From NCBI RefSeq assembly GCF_001458175.1, contig NZ_CYPW01000009.1, forward strand, positions 1 to 64,000: a stretch of DNA of 64,000 bases, read 5' to 3'. Shown in pieces: positions 28,713 through 37,332 of the stretch. The position numbers and the translations under genes were made by a program. Origin of the DNA: Shimia marina. Lineage in GTDB: Bacteria; Pseudomonadota; Alphaproteobacteria; Rhodobacterales; Rhodobacteraceae. The notes under the pieces are model-generated. The model was not told the DNA's origin. It worked only from the letters and a program-made list of their open reading frames with translations, and searched no databases. Each line of letters starts with the position of its first letter. Position 1 is the first letter of the stretch.

Positions 28713-30038
28713 TCAGCCGCGTGCTTTGATGACCTGTAGCAGTGGCATCAGGGAGGCCATGTCTGGACCATTTTTCTGACCCGTCAGAGCCTTGCGCAGC
28801 GGCATGAAGAGGCCGCGGCCTTTGCGGCCTGTGGCCTCTTTGACGGCGGCTGTCCATGTGGACCATGTGTCGTCGTCAAACGGACCTTCGGGCAGGAGTT
28901 TCATGGCTTCTGCAATGAACTCTTTATCCTCGTCGTCAATCTCTGGCTCGGCCCCATTGGTGTAGAGATCCCACCATTTGCCCAAGTCGTTGAGCGTGGT
29001 GATATTGTCGCGGGTCACGTTCCAGAAACGCTCGGCCTTGTCGGCGGGCACACCCACTGCGGTGATGGCGTCGGCCACCTCTGCGAGGGGTTTTTCGTGA
29101 AGCACTTTGGCGGTCAGCGGGTAGAGATCGTTCACGTCAAACTTGGTGGGCGCGGCACCGAATTTGGAGGTGTCAAAGCCCTCGGCGATTTCGTCAAGAT
29201 TGGCGCGCAGTTCCACCGGATCAGAGCTGCCCAGACGGGCCATCAGGCTCAGCAGCGCCATGGGCTCCACACCCGCTTCACGCAGATCGCGAAGCGCCAA
29301 TGTGCCAAGGCGTTTGGAGAGCGCCTCGCCCTGTGGGCCGGTCAGCAGGGAATGGTGTGCAAAGTTTGGCACAGCGCCGCCCAGTGCTTCGATGATCTGA
29401 ATTTGGGTGGCGGTGTTGGTCACGTGGTCAGAGCCGCGCACAACATCGGTGATGCCGTAGTCGATGTCGTCACAGACCGAAGCCAGCGTATAGAGGAACT
29501 GACCATCTGCGCGGATCAGCACCGGATCAGAAACGGAGGCCGCGTCAATCGAGCGGTCTCCCAGAATGCCGTCTGTCCACTCAATTCGGGCGTGATCGAG
29601 TTTGAAGCGCCAGTGGCCGTTGCCGCGCTCTTCGCGCAGTTTGGCCTTTTCATCGTCAGACAGCGCCAGTGCGGCACGGTCGTAGACCGGAGGCTTGCCC
29701 ATGTTGAGCTGTTTCTTACGCTTCAGATCCAGTTCCGTTGGTGTTTCAAAACACTCATAGAAGCGGCCCATGTCGCGCAGTTGCTGCGCAGCATCTTCAT
29801 AGCGCTCCAACCGGTCAGATTGCTTTTCGATGCGGTCCCATGTCAGGCCAAGCCATTCGAGGTCTTGCTGAATGGCATCCACATATTCCTGCTTGCTGCG
29901 CTCTGGGTCTGTGTCATCGATGCGCAGAATAAAGGTGCCGCCGGCTTTGCGGGCGATCAGGTAGTTCATCAGCGCAGTGCGCAGGTTGCCAACGTGAATA
30001 TAGCCAGTGGGCGAGGGGGCGAAACGGGTGGTGGTCAT
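28713..30038 (-). CDS. gltX: Glutamyl-tRNA synthetase
   Basis: 441 residues from the ATG at 30038 (AGGAG site); the frame opens to 30089. Class I HIGH signature is PTGYIHVGNLRTAL, and the KMSKS-type loop is EALSKRLGTLALRDL. The length and the C-terminal all-helical anticodon domain fit bacterial GltX. It charges tRNA-Glu with glutamate in the cytoplasm. Some alphaproteobacteria also glutamylate tRNA-Gln with this enzyme; whether that applies here cannot be told from one gene. It is monocistronic with the shared terminator downstream. Confidence 0.96.
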   Translation of the reverse strand: MTTTRFAPSPTGYIHVGNLRTALMNYLIARKAGGTFILRIDDTDPERSKQEYVDAIQQDLEWLGLTWDRIEKQSDRLERYEDAAQQLRDMGRFYECFETPTELDLKRKKQLNMGKPPVYDRAALALSDDEKAKLREERGNGHWRFKLDHARIEWTDGILGDRSIDAASVSDPVLIRADGQFLYTLASVCDDIDYGITDVVRGSDHVTNTATQIQIIEALGGAVPNFAHHSLLTGPQGEALSKRLGTLALRDLREAGVEPMALLSLMARLGSSDPVELRANLDEIAEGFDTSKFGAAPTKFDVNDLYPLTAKVLHEKPLAEVADAITAVGVPADKAERFWNVTRDNITTLNDLGKWWDLYTNGAEPEIDDEDKEFIAEAMKLLPEGPFDDDTWSTWTAAVKEATGRKGRGLFMPLRKALTGQKNGPDMASLMPLLQVIKARG

Positions 30039-30110
30039 CAGATTCTCCTGTTGGGGTTTCCATTTCCACAAGTTGCGCGTCTTGTCCACTGTTCGGGCTG
30101 TTTTGCGCTT

Positions 30111-30159
30111 ATTTCACAGGTGACACCGTATGCCCCACGCCGTGTCACCTTTGTGTGAA
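30111..30159. promoter_or_regulatory. Long imperfect inverted repeat between gltX and the metallo-hydrolase
   Basis: AGGTGACAC (30118-30126) and GTGTCACCT (30142-30150) are perfect inverted copies, extended on the outside by TTTCACA and TGTGAAA with a short bulge. The 15-base spacer is GC-rich. It lies between the divergent starts of gltX and the metallo-hydrolase gene, so it may be a regulator-binding dyad or a transcript structure. No T-tract follows. Confidence 0.45.
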
Positions 30160-30241
30160 AATGCATCCAAACACTGGGGCTTTGCGTAACAACGCTATTA
30201 CATTCAACAGACGATATTTTGACAGCAGCGGGAGAGGACCA

Positions 30242-31177
30242 ATGTCAAATAAGACTGGAGTGACGCGGCGTGGATTGATTGCGGGTGCGGCGGCGGTGCC
30301 GATTGCGGCCACCATTGCACCGCAAATGGCGCGGGCCAAAGCGGAGATGAAGGGGGTTGGCATGACCCGTTTTAACCGCATGAAGCTTGGCAATTTTGAA
30401 GTCACCACTTTGCTGGTGGGCACAAGAACCGTTGAAAACCCGCAAAACATTTTTGGTATGAATGTCAGTGGTGAAGAGTTTGCGGAGGTCTCTGCGGCAG
30501 CCAATATACCAACCGACGCGGCGCAGTTCTTCTTTACGCCAACCGTGGTGAACACCGGTAATGAGCTTGTCTTGTTTGACGCAGGGCTGAGCCCGGAGAG
30601 CATCACTGGCGCTCTGGAGGCGGCGGGATATGCGGCGGATCAGATCGACACAGTGGTGATCACCCACATGCATGGAGACCACGTTGGGGGTGTGGCCGGT
30701 GAAAACGGTGTGACATTTGCCAATGCGAAGCATGTCACCGGGCGTGTGGAATTTGATGCTTGGGCCGCAAGTGACAGCAATAAGGCCTTTGAGGGCAAGA
30801 TCCGCCCAAATGCAGAGCGCTTTGACATGATTGAAGCCGGTGCCAGCGTGGCCAGCGGGATTACGGCGGAAGCTGCCTTTGGTCATACGCCTGGCCATAT
30901 GGCTTATCGCATCGAGAGTGAGGGCAAGCAGCTTATGATTGCTGCGGATTTTGCCAATCACTATGTCTGGTCGCTGGCTTATCCGGACTGGGAAGTGAAA
31001 TTTGACCGCGACAAGGCCGCCGCCGCAGCGACCCGTCGTAAGATGCTGGACATGCTGGCTGCGGATCAGATTCCCTTTGTGGGCTACCACATGCCCTGGC
31101 CCGGTGTGGGATATGTTGAAACACATGACGGTGGCTATAAATACGCGCCTGCCAGCTATCAATTGATGCTTGGCTGA
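30242..31177 (+). CDS. Tat-exported metallo-beta-lactamase-fold hydrolase
   Basis: 311 residues from the ATG at 30242. The N-terminus has a twin-arginine signal (TRRGLIAGAAA) with cleavage near ARA. The zinc motif THMHGDHVGG (HxHxDH) lies near residue 137, with further ligand segments GHTPGHM and GYHMPWPG. The length fits the periplasmic MBL-fold hydrolases of unclear substrate. Tat export implies folding with metal in the cytoplasm. It stands alone, with a palindromic sequence upstream. The role (lactonase, arylsulfatase-like or other) is not shown by the sequence. Confidence 0.85.
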   Translation: MSNKTGVTRRGLIAGAAAVPIAATIAPQMARAKAEMKGVGMTRFNRMKLGNFEVTTLLVGTRTVENPQNIFGMNVSGEEFAEVSAAANIPTDAAQFFFTPTVVNTGNELVLFDAGLSPESITGALEAAGYAADQIDTVVITHMHGDHVGGVAGENGVTFANAKHVTGRVEFDAWAASDSNKAFEGKIRPNAERFDMIEAGASVASGITAEAAFGHTPGHMAYRIESEGKQLMIAADFANHYVWSLAYPDWEVKFDRDKAAAAATRRKMLDMLAADQIPFVGYHMPWPGVGYVETHDGGYKYAPASYQLMLG

Positions 31178-31268
31178 CGGTGCTCTGCGGAGTGTCAGCG
31201 GTGTTTGAAGCAGAGCGCTGCTGACACTTTCAGAGACCAAAGAGAGCTTGCTCACCTTTGGATCGGGG

Positions 31269-31832
31269 TCAGTCTATGATTTTGGCACCAAGTGTTTTGA
31301 GGTGGTGGTCCACCATTGCGGTTTCTGAGCCTGTGAGCGTTTGATGGCGCGGATAGATTGGTGCGGCGCGATCATTGTGTATCGGCGCATCCCATCCTTG
31401 CGTTGTTGTGAAAAAATCGGCCACGGCGTCTTCGCCCAAACGATGCAGAAATCCCTGTGCGACCACATCAATATAGCTCAGCAGGATCGGGTGCTGAATG
31501 TCTTCTTCGATTTTGTGATCGGACGAGACCTGATACACCGCAACATCAAGCGCGTCAGACAACGGGTGTGCCACCTGTGTTGAGATACCAATGCGGTCGT
31601 AAGCAAATTCTCTTTCATCCAGTGCGGCCCAATCATTGTTGGGGACTTGAGCGATCAGTCCGTGGATTTGGCTTGCGGCGTGGCGCTCCACGGACAGGAA
31701 GGCAATGGGCCGAAGAGATGTGTGATACCAGACACGGCGCCATCCATGCAGGGTTGCATTATGGGCTTCATCGTAGCCATGGGTGTGCAAGTTGACGAGG
31801 CTGCCGTAGCCGAAGAAGTAAGATCCGCTCAT
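31269..31832 (-). CDS. Gamma-glutamylcyclotransferase-like (ChaC/GGCT-fold) protein
   Basis: About 187 residues from the ATG at 31832, or six more from 31850; neither start has a strong ribosome site. The fold signature is YFFGYGSLVN near the N-terminus and the substrate-binding acid is in ALDEREFAYDRI. This fold cleaves gamma-glutamyl or similar amides into cyclic products. The specific substrate is unknown; the sequence is more divergent than true ChaC. Convergent placement relative to the metallo-hydrolase and divergent from the NsrR-like gene. Confidence 0.8.
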   Translation of the reverse strand: MSGSYFFGYGSLVNLHTHGYDEAHNATLHGWRRVWYHTSLRPIAFLSVERHAASQIHGLIAQVPNNDWAALDEREFAYDRIGISTQVAHPLSDALDVAVYQVSSDHKIEEDIQHPILLSYIDVVAQGFLHRLGEDAVADFFTTTQGWDAPIHNDRAAPIYPRHQTLTGSETAMVDHHLKTLGAKIID

Positions 31833-31943
31833 GAGAGTATGACCGACCATGTGTGTTGATCCATGTCAATGCCTCACAAAAAGGTGTCTGACAGTATTCT
31901 GCCACTTGGCCGCCTTGCGCGGTGCATTGAAGAAGGCAGCCAG

Positions 31944-32390
31944 ATGCGCATCACCAAACGGACCAATATTGCCATGCGCGTGCTGATGTTTTGTGCGGCA
32001 AACCGTGGACGGTTGGTCACCAAACACGAGATTGCCAAAGCGTGTAACGCATCTGAAAACCACTTGGCGCAGGTGATCCATCAACTGGCTTTGATGAAGG
32101 TTCTGAAAACCCATCGCGGGCGCAATGGGGGGCTTGAGTTGGCGCATGAACCTTCCGAAATTCAGGTGGGCGCGATTTTTCGGGAGATGGAGGCACCGGT
32201 GCCTTTGGCGGAGTGTTTTGCCGATGTGGATGACACCTGTCCTTTGGTGTCTGCCTGTCGTTTGCGGGATGCGCTGCATGATGCGGCGGAGGCATTCTAC
32301 AAAAAGCTTGATGAGGTCACGCTGGACACGCTGACTTGCAACAATCAGGCGTTGCTTAGTATTTTGGCGCCTGTTCGGTGCTCGGCATAG
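31944..32390 (+). CDS. nsrR: NsrR-like Rrf2-family nitric-oxide-sensing regulator
   Basis: 148 residues from the ATG at 31944. The winged helix (RTNIAMRVLMFCAAN ... NHLAQVIHQLALMKVLKTHRGRNGG) is followed by three conserved cysteines, Cys91, Cys99 and Cys105 (CFADVDDTCPLVSAC), the ligands of the Fe-S cluster in NsrR. Nitric oxide damages the cluster and relieves repression. No nitric-oxide-related gene is adjacent; the downstream gcv operon has its own riboswitch. The frame opens upstream to 31863 but without a ribosome site. Confidence 0.88.
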   Translation: MRITKRTNIAMRVLMFCAANRGRLVTKHEIAKACNASENHLAQVIHQLALMKVLKTHRGRNGGLELAHEPSEIQVGAIFREMEAPVPLAECFADVDDTCPLVSACRLRDALHDAAEAFYKKLDEVTLDTLTCNNQALLSILAPVRCSA

Positions 32391-32487
32391 GCCCGTTCGT
32401 GTGCTGCAATAAGCAACGGTGATCGCGCAATAAAATTACGCGATATAGTGACTTGCCACCTCGTAAATCGCACACTAGGTTCCGGTT

Positions 32488-32655
32488 AAGGTGAATCGGG
32501 AGAACTGGATTTTCCAGTGCCGAAGGAGCAACCGCCCCGGAAACTCTCAGGCCAACGGGACCGACCACCGACATAACACTCTGGAGAGTGATGCTCAGAT
32601 CAGGGCATCCGCCGAAGGGATAACGATCTCAGGCGCAGGGACAGAGGGGGCATCG
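32488..32655 (+). ncRNA. Tandem glycine riboswitch of the gcv operon
   Basis: Two aptamers are visible. The first contains CCGAAGGAGCAACCGCCCCGG and ACTCTCAGGC, ending ACTCTGGAGAG. The second contains CCGAAGGGATAACGATCTCAGG, ending GGGACAGAGGGGGC. These conserved core strings and their order match the known glycine riboswitch, usually two aptamers in series. A short stem (CGTGTAC/GTACGCG, one mismatch) follows as part of the expression platform. It sits just before gcvT, so glycine controls the cleavage operon. Confidence 0.93.
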
Positions 32656-32736
32656 CTCGTGTACGTCAGTACGCGGTAATGGGATGCCGGATGTGACCAT
32701 TTGATGGATACGCCCGGAAGCAAGAGGGCGACGCAA

Positions 32737-33861
32737 ATGGAAGAGCTGAAACAGACAGCGCTTTTTGATCTGCATGTAGAACTCGGCGCCAAGATGGTGG
32801 GATTTGCGGGCTATAGCATGCCTGTGCAATATCCGCTTGGCGTGATGAAAGAACACCTGCACACGCGACAGGCCGCTGGCCTGTTTGATGTCAGCCACAT
32901 GGGGCAGGTGGTGTTGCAAGCAAAGAGCTATGAGGACGCTGCGCGTGCGTTTGAAACGCTGGTGCCGCAGGATGTGCTTGGGCTGGGTGCTGGGCGACAG
33001 CGCTATGGTTTTTTTACCAATGAGGCTGGCGGCATTGAAGATGACCTGATGTTTGCCAACCGTGGGGATCACCTGTTTGTGGTGGTGAATGCGGCCTGCA
33101 AAGAGGCTGACATTGCGCGCATGAAAGCGGCTCTTGCGCCGGATGTTGTGGTGACAGAAATCACCGATCGCGCGCTTGTGGCCTTGCAGGGGCCTGCGGC
33201 GGAAGCGGCCTTGGCGCGGCTCAACCCGGCGGTGGCCGATATGGCCTTTATGGATTTTGCCGAGGTGGAGCTGGATGGGGTGGCCTGTTGGGTCAGCCGG
33301 TCTGGATATACCGGTGAAGACGGCTATGAGATTTCCATCCCCGAGACTGAGGCTGCGGGGCTTTGCCGCAAACTTCTGGACATGGACGACGTGGAACCCA
33401 TCGGTCTTGGCGCGCGTGACAGCCTGCGTCTGGAAGGCGGGCTTTGCCTTTATGGCAATGACATTGATGCGTCCACCTCCCCGATTGAGGCAGCCTTGAC
33501 CTGGGCCATTCAAAAGGTGCGCCGCGCAGATGGTGCGCGCGCTGGCGGGTTCCCCGGTGCGGATCGTATTTATGGCGATCTGGCAGAGGGTGTGGCCCGC
33601 AAACGCGTGGGGCTTGCGCCACAGGGGCGGGCCCCGATGCGCGCGGGCACGCAGCTTTTTGCCGCTGCGGAAGGGGGCGATCCGATTGGGGAAGTGACCT
33701 CTGGCGGCTTTGGTCCGACCTACGAAGGCCCGGTGGCCATGGGATATGTCGGCGCGGCACAGGCCGCTGTCGGAACAGAAATTTTTGGCGAGGTACGGGG
33801 CAAACGTATGCCTGTGACAGTGGCGAAGATGCCGCTGGTGCCTGCCAATTTCAAACGTTGA
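32737..33861 (+). CDS. gcvT: Glycine cleavage system T protein (aminomethyltransferase)
   Basis: 374 residues; transfers the methylene group from the lipoyl arm of the H protein to tetrahydrofolate and releases ammonia. The family start [20 protein letters not shown] is clear. Folate-binding features include FDVSHMGQ near the N-terminus, the [13 protein letters not shown] segment and [20 protein letters not shown] use the ATG at 32737; two more ATGs lie at 32701 and 32704, inside the riboswitch 3' edge. The gene opens the operon gcvT-gcvH-gcvP and is controlled by the glycine riboswitch. Confidence 0.95.
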   Translation: MEELKQTALFDLHVELGAKMVGFAGYSMPVQYPLGVMKEHLHTRQAAGLFDVSHMGQVVLQAKSYEDAARAFETLVPQDVLGLGAGRQRYGFFTNEAGGIEDDLMFANRGDHLFVVVNAACKEADIARMKAALAPDVVVTEITDRALVALQGPAAEAALARLNPAVADMAFMDFAEVELDGVACWVSRSGYTGEDGYEISIPETEAAGLCRKLLDMDDVEPIGLGARDSLRLEGGLCLYGNDIDASTSPIEAALTWAIQKVRRADGARAGGFPGADRIYGDLAEGVARKRVGLAPQGRAPMRAGTQLFAAAEGGDPIGEVTSGGFGPTYEGPVAMGYVGAAQAAVGTEIFGEVRGKRMPVTVAKMPLVPANFKR

Positions 33862-33880
33862 GCAACAGGAGAGCAAGCAC

Positions 33881-34240
33881 ATGAAATTTACCGAAGAGCA
33901 CGAATGGCTGCGGGTTGAGGGCGATGTTGTGGTGGTGGGCATCACTGAACACGCCAGCGAGCAACTGGGCGATGTGGTTTTTGTTGAACTTCCCGAAGCC
34001 GGCACAGAAGTGACCAAGGACGAAGAAGTCTGTGTGATTGAATCCGTGAAGGCGGCCTCTGACATTCTGGCACCGCTGGACGGTGAAATTGTCGAAGTGA
34101 ACGATCCTTTGGTGGACGAGCCGGGTAAGGTGAACGACGACCCGCTGGAAGGGGCCTGGTTCTTTAAGATCAAGCCATCCGACCTGTCCCAGATGGACGA
34201 CTACATGGATGAAGCCGCCTACAAGGACTTTATCGGCTGA
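33881..34240 (+). CDS. gcvH: Glycine cleavage system H protein
   Basis: 119 residues; the lipoyl carrier protein that shuttles the aminomethyl group between P and T proteins. The lipoylation site is Lys57 in [12 protein letters not shown]. The start [10 protein letters not shown] is standard and preceded by AGGAGAG. Twenty bases separate it from gcvT. Length is typical. Confidence 0.97.
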   Translation: MKFTEEHEWLRVEGDVVVVGITEHASEQLGDVVFVELPEAGTEVTKDEEVCVIESVKAASDILAPLDGEIVEVNDPLVDEPGKVNDDPLEGAWFFKIKPSDLSQMDDYMDEAAYKDFIG

Positions 34241-34379
34241 TGTTTCCATGGGGCGGCTCCGGTTGGGGCTGCCTTTTGTTTTTGCGCTTTCGGGCGCTGA
34301 TGGGTCGGCGTGCCGCTGATCCAAACGATGATCTATTCTTCGCCGCACCTGTTGCCGCGGCCCTTTTGAGGAGACGAAG

Positions 34380-37229
34380 ATGACCTTCAAACCGACTGAC
34401 TACCTGCCGTATGACTTTGCCAACCGTCGCCATATTGGCCCATCGCCAGAAGAAATGGCCGAGATGCTTGAAGTTATTGGCGCGGACAGTCTTGAGGCGC
34501 TGATTGACGATACGATGCCAGAAAGCATCCGTCAGAAAGAGCCGCTTGATTTTGGCCGCCCGATGTCTGAGCGCGAAGTGCTGAACCACATGAAAGAGAT
34601 TGCCTCCGAAAATGAGGTGATGACCAGCCTGATCGGCCAAGGCTACTACGGCACTGTGACGCCCCCCGCCATTCAGCGCAATATTTTGGAAAACCCGGCC
34701 TGGTACACGGCCTATACGCCCTATCAGCCAGAGATTTCGCAGGGCCGCCTTGAGGCTTTGCTGAACTTCCAGACCATGATCACGGATCTGACCGGGCTGG
34801 ATATTGCGAATGCGTCGCTGCTGGATGAATCCACCGCCTGTGCGGAAGCCATGACCATGGCGCAGCGGGTGTCAAAATCCAAAGCCAAGGCGTTTTTTGT
34901 GGATGAAAACTGCCATCCGCAGAATATCGCCGTGATGAAAACCCGTGCCGCGCCTCTGGATATTGAGGTGATCGTTGGCAACCCGGATGATCTGAAGGCT
35001 GACGCGGTCTTTGGCGCGATTTTCCAATATCCGGGCACCTATGGGGATGTGCGTGATTTCAGCGCAGAAATGGACGCGCTGCATGCGACCAAGGCGATTG
35101 GCATTGTGGTGGCGGATCCGCTTGCGCTGACCTTGTTGAAAGAGCCGGGTGCCATGGGCGCGGACATCGCGGTGGGCAGTACCCAGCGGTTTGGTGTGCC
35201 CATCGGCTATGGTGGACCACACGCAGCCTATATGAGCTGTAAAGACGCCTACAAACGCGCCATGCCGGGGCGTATCATTGGTGTGTCGATCGACAGCCAT
35301 GGCAACCGCGCCTATCGCCTGTCGCTGCAGACGCGCGAACAGCATATCCGCCGGGAAAAAGCCAATTCCAACGTCTGCACGGCACAGGCCTTGTTGGCGG
35401 TCATGGCGTCTATGTATGCGGTGTTTCATGGTCCCAAAGGGCTGAAGGCCATTGCGCAGCGCGTGCATCGCAAGACGGTGCGTCTGGTCAAAGGGCTGGA
35501 GGCGGCGGGCTTTACCGTAGAGCCGACGCATTTCTTTGACACGGTGACTGTGGATGTGGGCTTGCTGCAGCGCGGAGTGTTACAGCACGCGGTGCAGGAA
35601 GGCATCAACCTGCGTAAAGTCGGCAAGACCAAAGTGGGCATTTCATTGGATGAAACCACCGAGCCCAAGACCATTGAAGCGGTCTGGCGCGCCTTTGGGA
35701 TTGTGCAGCCTGATGATGATTTCACGCCGGAATATCGTCTGCCCGAAGCATTGCTGCGCAGCAGTGCCTATCTGGAACACCCAATTTTCCACATGAACCG
35801 GGCCGAAACCGAGATGATGCGCTACATGCGGCGGCTGGCAGATCGCGACCTTGCGCTTGACCGGGCGATGATCCCGCTGGGGTCCTGTACCATGAAGCTC
35901 AACGCGGCGGTAGAAATGATGCCAGTGAGCTGGCCTGAGTTTTCCCAGATCCACCCTTTTGTGCCCAAGGCACAGGCGCAGGGTTACACGCGGATGATCG
36001 AGGATCTGAACGACCGGCTGTGTCAGATCACGGGCTATGATGCGATCTCCATGCAGCCCAACTCGGGGGCGCAGGGGGAATATGCGGGGCTATTGACCAT
36101 TGCGGCCTATCATCGGGCCCGTGGTGAGGGGCATCGCAATGTCTGTCTGATCCCGATGAGCGCGCATGGCACCAACCCAGCGTCCGCACAGATGGTGGGC
36201 TGGAAAGTGGTTCCTGTGAAATCGGCAGAGAATGGCGATATTGATGTGGAAGATTTCCGCGCCAAGGCGGAAAAACATGCCGATACGCTGGCAGGATGCA
36301 TGATCACCTATCCGTCGACCCATGGTGTGTTTGAGGACACGGTGCATGACGTCTGTGGCATCACCCATGAGTTTGGCGGGCAGGTCTATATTGATGGGGC
36401 CAATCTCAACGCCATGGTCGGGCTTTCCCGTCCCGGCGATATTGGCGGCGACGTGAGCCATTTGAACCTGCACAAGACCTTCTGCATTCCGCATGGCGGT
36501 GGTGGCCCCGGCATGGGACCGATTGGGGTGAAGGCGCATCTTGCCGAGCATCTGCCCGGCCATCCTGAGACCGGTGGCGAAGAAGGGCCGGTCTCTGCAG
36601 CGCCATTCGGCTCTCCGTCGATCCTGCCGATCAGCTGGGCCTATGTGTTGATGATGGCGGGCGAAGGTCTGACGCAGGCCACGCGTGTGGCGATCCTGAA
36701 CGGCAACTATATTGCCAAGCGGCTCGAAGGAGCGTTTGACGTGCTCTATAAAGGGCCGACAGGTCGGGTGGCACATGAGTGCATCATCGACACGCGCCCA
36801 TTTGCGGAAAGTGCGGGGGTGACTGTGGATGACATTGCCAAGCGGTTGATTGACTCAGGCTTCCATGCGCCCACCATGAGCTGGCCAGTGGCGGGCACTT
36901 TGATGATTGAGCCAACGGAGTCGGAGAACAAGGCAGAACTGGATCGGTTCTGTGAGGCGATGCTGTCCATTCGTGAAGAAATTCGCGCCATTGAAGACGG
37001 GAAGATTGATGCGGAGAACAATCCGCTCAAGAACGCGCCGCATACAATGGAAGATCTGGTGAAAGATTGGGAGCGTCCCTACAGCCGTGAGCAGGGCTGT
37101 TTCCCTCCGGGTGCGTTCCGTGTGGACAAATACTGGCCGCCGGTGAACCGCGTGGATAATGCCTATGGGGATCGCAATCTGGTGTGCATTTGCCCGCCTA
37201 TGGACGCCTATGATGAGGCGGCGGAGTAG
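34380..37229 (+). CDS. gcvP: Glycine cleavage system P protein (glycine dehydrogenase)
   Basis: 949 residues; decarboxylates glycine using pyridoxal phosphate. The cofactor lysine is Lys699 in [20 protein letters not shown]. The protein is the fused form (N- and C-terminal halves in one chain), seen by the two repeats of the fold. A GAGGAG site precedes the start. A 140-base gap separates it from gcvH and contains a GC-rich hairpin near 34250-34275 that could tune expression. It ends the operon with a strong terminator. Confidence 0.97.
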   Translation: MTFKPTDYLPYDFANRRHIGPSPEEMAEMLEVIGADSLEALIDDTMPESIRQKEPLDFGRPMSEREVLNHMKEIASENEVMTSLIGQGYYGTVTPPAIQRNILENPAWYTAYTPYQPEISQGRLEALLNFQTMITDLTGLDIANASLLDESTACAEAMTMAQRVSKSKAKAFFVDENCHPQNIAVMKTRAAPLDIEVIVGNPDDLKADAVFGAIFQYPGTYGDVRDFSAEMDALHATKAIGIVVADPLALTLLKEPGAMGADIAVGSTQRFGVPIGYGGPHAAYMSCKDAYKRAMPGRIIGVSIDSHGNRAYRLSLQTREQHIRREKANSNVCTAQALLAVMASMYAVFHGPKGLKAIAQRVHRKTVRLVKGLEAAGFTVEPTHFFDTVTVDVGLLQRGVLQHAVQEGINLRKVGKTKVGISLDETTEPKTIEAVWRAFGIVQPDDDFTPEYRLPEALLRSSAYLEHPIFHMNRAETEMMRYMRRLADRDLALDRAMIPLGSCTMKLNAAVEMMPVSWPEFSQIHPFVPKAQAQGYTRMIEDLNDRLCQITGYDAISMQPNSGAQGEYAGLLTIAAYHRARGEGHRNVCLIPMSAHGTNPASAQMVGWKVVPVKSAENGDIDVEDFRAKAEKHADTLAGCMITYPSTHGVFEDTVHDVCGITHEFGGQVYIDGANLNAMVGLSRPGDIGGDVSHLNLHKTFCIPHGGGGPGMGPIGVKAHLAEHLPGHPETGGEEGPVSAAPFGSPSILPISWAYVLMMAGEGLTQATRVAILNGNYIAKRLEGAFDVLYKGPTGRVAHECIIDTRPFAESAGVTVDDIAKRLIDSGFHAPTMSWPVAGTLMIEPTESENKAELDRFCEAMLSIREEIRAIEDGKIDAENNPLKNAPHTMEDLVKDWERPYSREQGCFPPGAFRVDKYWPPVNRVDNAYGDRNLVCICPPMDAYDEAAE

Positions 37230-37268
37230 GGTCGTTTCTAAGGGTTTGTGAGCCTATGATCTGAAAAC

Positions 37269-37299
37269 AGAAAAGCCGGGCGTTATGCCCGGCTTTTTT
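37269..37299. terminator. Bidirectional terminator after gcvP
   Basis: The stem AAAAGCCGGGC/GCCCGGCTTTT with a five-base loop carries T-runs on both strands. It separates gcvP from the convergent permease gene. Confidence 0.9.
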
Positions 37300-37332
37300 G
37301 TGATCTGCTGTTTGCGATCAAGCCTTATGGGA

